NCBI RefSeq assembly: GCF_030145185.1
Contig: NZ_JAQYWB010000019.1
Coordinates: forward strand, 1 to 64,000
Direction: 5' to 3'
DNA length: 64,000 bases
From: Desulfoluna sp.
GTDB taxonomy: Bacteria; Desulfobacterota; Desulfobacteria; Desulfobacterales; Desulfolunaceae
Made by a program: the position numbers and the translations under genes. Positions 61,797 to 64,000 of the stretch are shown piece after piece. The notes beneath the pieces were generated by a model. That model saw only the letters and a list, made by a program, of their open reading frames with translations. It searched no databases and was not told where the DNA came from. How positions within the stretch are numbered: the stretch's first letter is position 1; the number at the start of each line of letters is the position of its first letter.

Positions 61797-63866
61797 ATGA
61801 AGTTCAACGACATTCTGTGCAGCCAACAACACACCGAGATAGAATCCCCTCAAAAAAAAGACGTCGCCCCCATAAAGCAGATAAAACGTCCCCTGTACAA
61901 GCAACTCAAGAGCGGGGTGGAATTCGGCCAGATGATGGTCAAAAACCGTTATATTTCCGAGGCCCAGCTCCGAGAGGCGTTAACCAGGCTGAAAGATGAG
62001 CTCAACGCCGGGAAAAAAGCGTCAATTGATGACATCCTTGTTATCAAAGAGTGGGTCCCCCAAAACGTCATCACCATGCTGCGAACGATCAAAGGGTTAA
62101 CCCAAAGGGGGGCTACAGACAAACAATTCGGTGAGGTGGCCATTGAACTCGGACTCATCACAGGCCATGACATCAAAGAAGCCTTCCGGCAGCAACTCCA
62201 TGACGTAAAAAATGATCAGGAACTGCGAAGTCTCTCAGAAATTCTGGTGATTAAACACGGTTTGGCGGGATCTGACACTGAAAAAATTCATCGCCTCATA
62301 AGCGAAAGAAAAAGCGCGCCTTCCGCAGCCCGGAAGCCCATCCAGAAAAACGGCGGTGAATCTCCAGAGGCAGCCGCACTTCCCGTGCAAATAGAAGCCC
62401 TGAGGATTAACGTGTCCGAAGACGGCTTATCGGCCACCCTAATCGTTCCTGATGAGCTGTTGGATACAATGACTCACCGGCACCTGCAGACCCTGGCCGC
62501 CGATGCAGGGATTGTTTTCGGGTTGGTGGATGAGGCATGGTTCACCGCTCTTTTGCAGCAGCCCGATACAAAATCACGGGCCATCCTGGTGGCTCAGGGC
62601 CAAGCGCCTGTCTCAAAAGAGGAGGCCACCCTCGAATACCATTTTAAAACCGACTGCCTGTGCGCCGGTCAAACCCTTGAGGAGGAGCACACCGACGATG
62701 AGGACCTGGGCACCATCCCCTATGTCAAGACGGGCACCCTGCTGGCAAAAAGCACCCCATCGCGTCTGGAGACCCCCGGAACCAACGTTCGAGGGGAACC
62801 ACTAGTCGCCCCTGTTACCGACCGGCCCCCCCTCGCTGTTGGATCCGGGGCCTTCCTCTCCCCGGATGGCCAGGCCGTCTATGCAAAAATAGACGGATCT
62901 CCCCATGCGGAATGGGACAGCACGATCTCCGTGGTGCCAGAGTTTCTTGTTGAGGGGGATGTCGGGTTGCGAACCGGCCACATCTATTTTAACGGAAATA
63001 TCCAGATCACCGGCACCGTTCAAGAAGGATTTCACGTTCAAGGGATCCATGTGTCAGCGAGAGCCATCAGGGGGGGACAGATCGAGGCCTCGGCAGGGCT
63101 GAGAGTCACTGAAGGAATCATAGACGCCCGAATCAGAACCGGAGGCAGCCTGCAAGCCAAATACATCTCCAACTCCCGGATCGACGCCTTTGGGGACGTG
63201 GTGGTCTTAAACGAAATTATGGACTCCACCCTGCGCTTGAGTGGCCGCTGCATCAACCGCCGGGGTGAGATCATCTCATCGAACATTGCCGCCCTGATGG
63301 GGTTTTTTGTTCGGAATGTCGGCACGGGCATGTCCTCTCCCTGCCATCTTAAAATCGGAGTCCATAACCACGTCAACGCGTGGCTGGCCGAACTGATGGA
63401 CCAACTGAAAACGACCGAAAAATCAATGGACAAAGAGAACCAGGCCCTGAAAAGGCTTGAAGCGAAACTGACCACCCTCCAGGGGAAAACCGCCACCCTG
63501 GTCAACAGGCAGGAACAACTTCTTATAGTAAAAACAAGCCGCGGGATCCCTGAACAATTAAAAGCCATTGAGACCCAGATACAGGTTTGTTTTGACCGGG
63601 ATGACACGCTAAGCGATGAAATTACCCAGATCAAAGGGAAGCTCCTCTCCCTTGAGGAAGCCATCGAAGCCCTTCAAAAAAAGTATAACGCTCTTAGCTT
63701 CTGGGCCAGGAATCAAAAAGGCAAAACCCAACTCCAGGCCTCGGGAACTCTCATGGAAGGGACCCTCCTGACGGGACCCCATTCGAAACGTGTGCTGTTA
63801 AAAAATATGATCCGTCCCCGTCTCACGGAGAAAACCATGGAAAACGGAGAGTACGACATAGCGTAA
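61797..63866 (+). CDS. FapA/DUF342-family protein with MshEN-like N-terminal modules
   Basis: This is a 689-residue protein. Residues 30-170 hold two helical modules resembling GspE/MshEN N-domains (GQMMVKNRYISEAQLREALT and FGEVAIELGLITGHDIKEAF). A linker follows, then the DUF342 region (about 200-530) with a right-handed beta-helix (GDVGLRTGHIYFNGNIQITG then VQEGFHV) and a coiled coil (540-640). FapA proteins are beta-helix polymers linked to flagellar or surface assembly. The start at 61797 is the first ATG; its ribosome site is weak. The context is murein genes, not flagellar ones. Confidence 0.82.
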   Translation: MKFNDILCSQQHTEIESPQKKDVAPIKQIKRPLYKQLKSGVEFGQMMVKNRYISEAQLREALTRLKDELNAGKKASIDDILVIKEWVPQNVITMLRTIKGLTQRGATDKQFGEVAIELGLITGHDIKEAFRQQLHDVKNDQELRSLSEILVIKHGLAGSDTEKIHRLISERKSAPSAARKPIQKNGGESPEAAALPVQIEALRINVSEDGLSATLIVPDELLDTMTHRHLQTLAADAGIVFGLVDEAWFTALLQQPDTKSRAILVAQGQAPVSKEEATLEYHFKTDCLCAGQTLEEEHTDDEDLGTIPYVKTGTLLAKSTPSRLETPGTNVRGEPLVAPVTDRPPLAVGSGAFLSPDGQAVYAKIDGSPHAEWDSTISVVPEFLVEGDVGLRTGHIYFNGNIQITGTVQEGFHVQGIHVSARAIRGGQIEASAGLRVTEGIIDARIRTGGSLQAKYISNSRIDAFGDVVVLNEIMDSTLRLSGRCINRRGEIISSNIAALMGFFVRNVGTGMSSPCHLKIGVHNHVNAWLAELMDQLKTTEKSMDKENQALKRLEAKLTTLQGKTATLVNRQEQLLIVKTSRGIPEQLKAIETQIQVCFDRDDTLSDEITQIKGKLLSLEEAIEALQKKYNALSFWARNQKGKTQLQASGTLMEGTLLTGPHSKRVLLKNMIRPRLTEKTMENGEYDIA

Positions 63867-64000
63867 AGCGTGGATTATGCCCGGCATCGGTTTCTATCTA
63901 AAACTCAGCTGACTTTTAATGAGATCGTTAAAAAAAATCAATTTCAGAAAAAGGCGAAAAGAACCGATATTTAGTAAAAAAACATTTTTCATCACAAGAA

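Overview
The window is a stretch of bacterial chromosome of moderately high GC, densely coded on both strands, with no rRNA, tRNA, CRISPR array, IS transposase or prophage visible. The gene content suggests a strictly anaerobic, Gram-negative Desulfobacterota (Desulfobacterales-like; a Desulfoluna-type relative is possible but cannot be proven here). It includes a 2-hydroxyacyl-CoA dehydratase / benzoyl-CoA reductase-type locus with its ATP-dependent activase, a corrinoid protein with a pterin-dependent methyltransferase, an iron-sulfur protein, bacteriohemerythrin, a rhodanese-ferritin fusion, lipid A acyltransferase and murein recycling genes (mpl, nagZ, mltG).

Layout. 1-1.8 kb: MerR regulator with a palindromic operator, an acidic unknown protein and hemerythrin. 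1.9-6.7 kb: a tightly overlapping four-gene minus-strand operon (MshEN/HAMP class III cyclase, LysM/deacetylase-like lipoprotein, TPR lipoprotein, HD-domain hydrolase), which reads as an envelope-linked cyclic nucleotide module. 6.9-13.9 kb: mpl, hemL, a KptA-like protein, a 4Fe-4S protein, a lipoprotein hydrolase and a small exported protein. 14-23 kb: hybrid sensor kinase, RhlE helicase, small lipoprotein, isocitrate dehydrogenase and a chemoreceptor. 23.8-27.6 kb: activase plus two dehydratase-type subunits. 27.8-31.3 kb: FxsA, ChaN-like lipoprotein, and an HxlR regulator divergent from an Fe-alcohol dehydrogenase. 31.8-35 kb: an NAD salvage cluster (pncB, nicotinamidase, and a HAD-Nudix-wHTH fusion resembling NrtR). 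36-41 kb: nfo, rlmN, a tandem ribbon-helix-helix-like protein, Hsp20 and a second RhlE. 41-47.5 kb: acylphosphatase, thioesterase, cmoA-cmoB plus an unknown partner, DMT permease and M20 amidohydrolase. 48.3-51.7 kb: pilin-like protein, bitopic protein and a GAF-containing PilB/GspE-type ATPase. 51.7-56.5 kb: rhodanese-ferritin, LpxL-like acyltransferase, HD-GYP and radical SAM. 56.9-63.9 kb: corrinoid methyl transfer pair, mltG, nagZ, a membrane protein and a FapA/DUF342 protein.

Two themes tie the window together. First, an uncatalogued-looking family of hairpin-rich intergenic repeats with GCCTCCGGCGGC / GCCGCCGGAGGC ends occurs at about eleven places, nearly always at gene 3' ends. One copy supplies the last codons and stop of a helicase gene. 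Second, nucleotide second-messenger and envelope signalling recur: a class III cyclase, an HD-GYP protein, and MshEN-like modules in the cyclase, the PilB-like ATPase and the FapA protein. The most original candidates for a new system are the cyclase/LysM/TPR/HD operon, the HAD-Nudix-wHTH regulator of NAD salvage and the repeat family.
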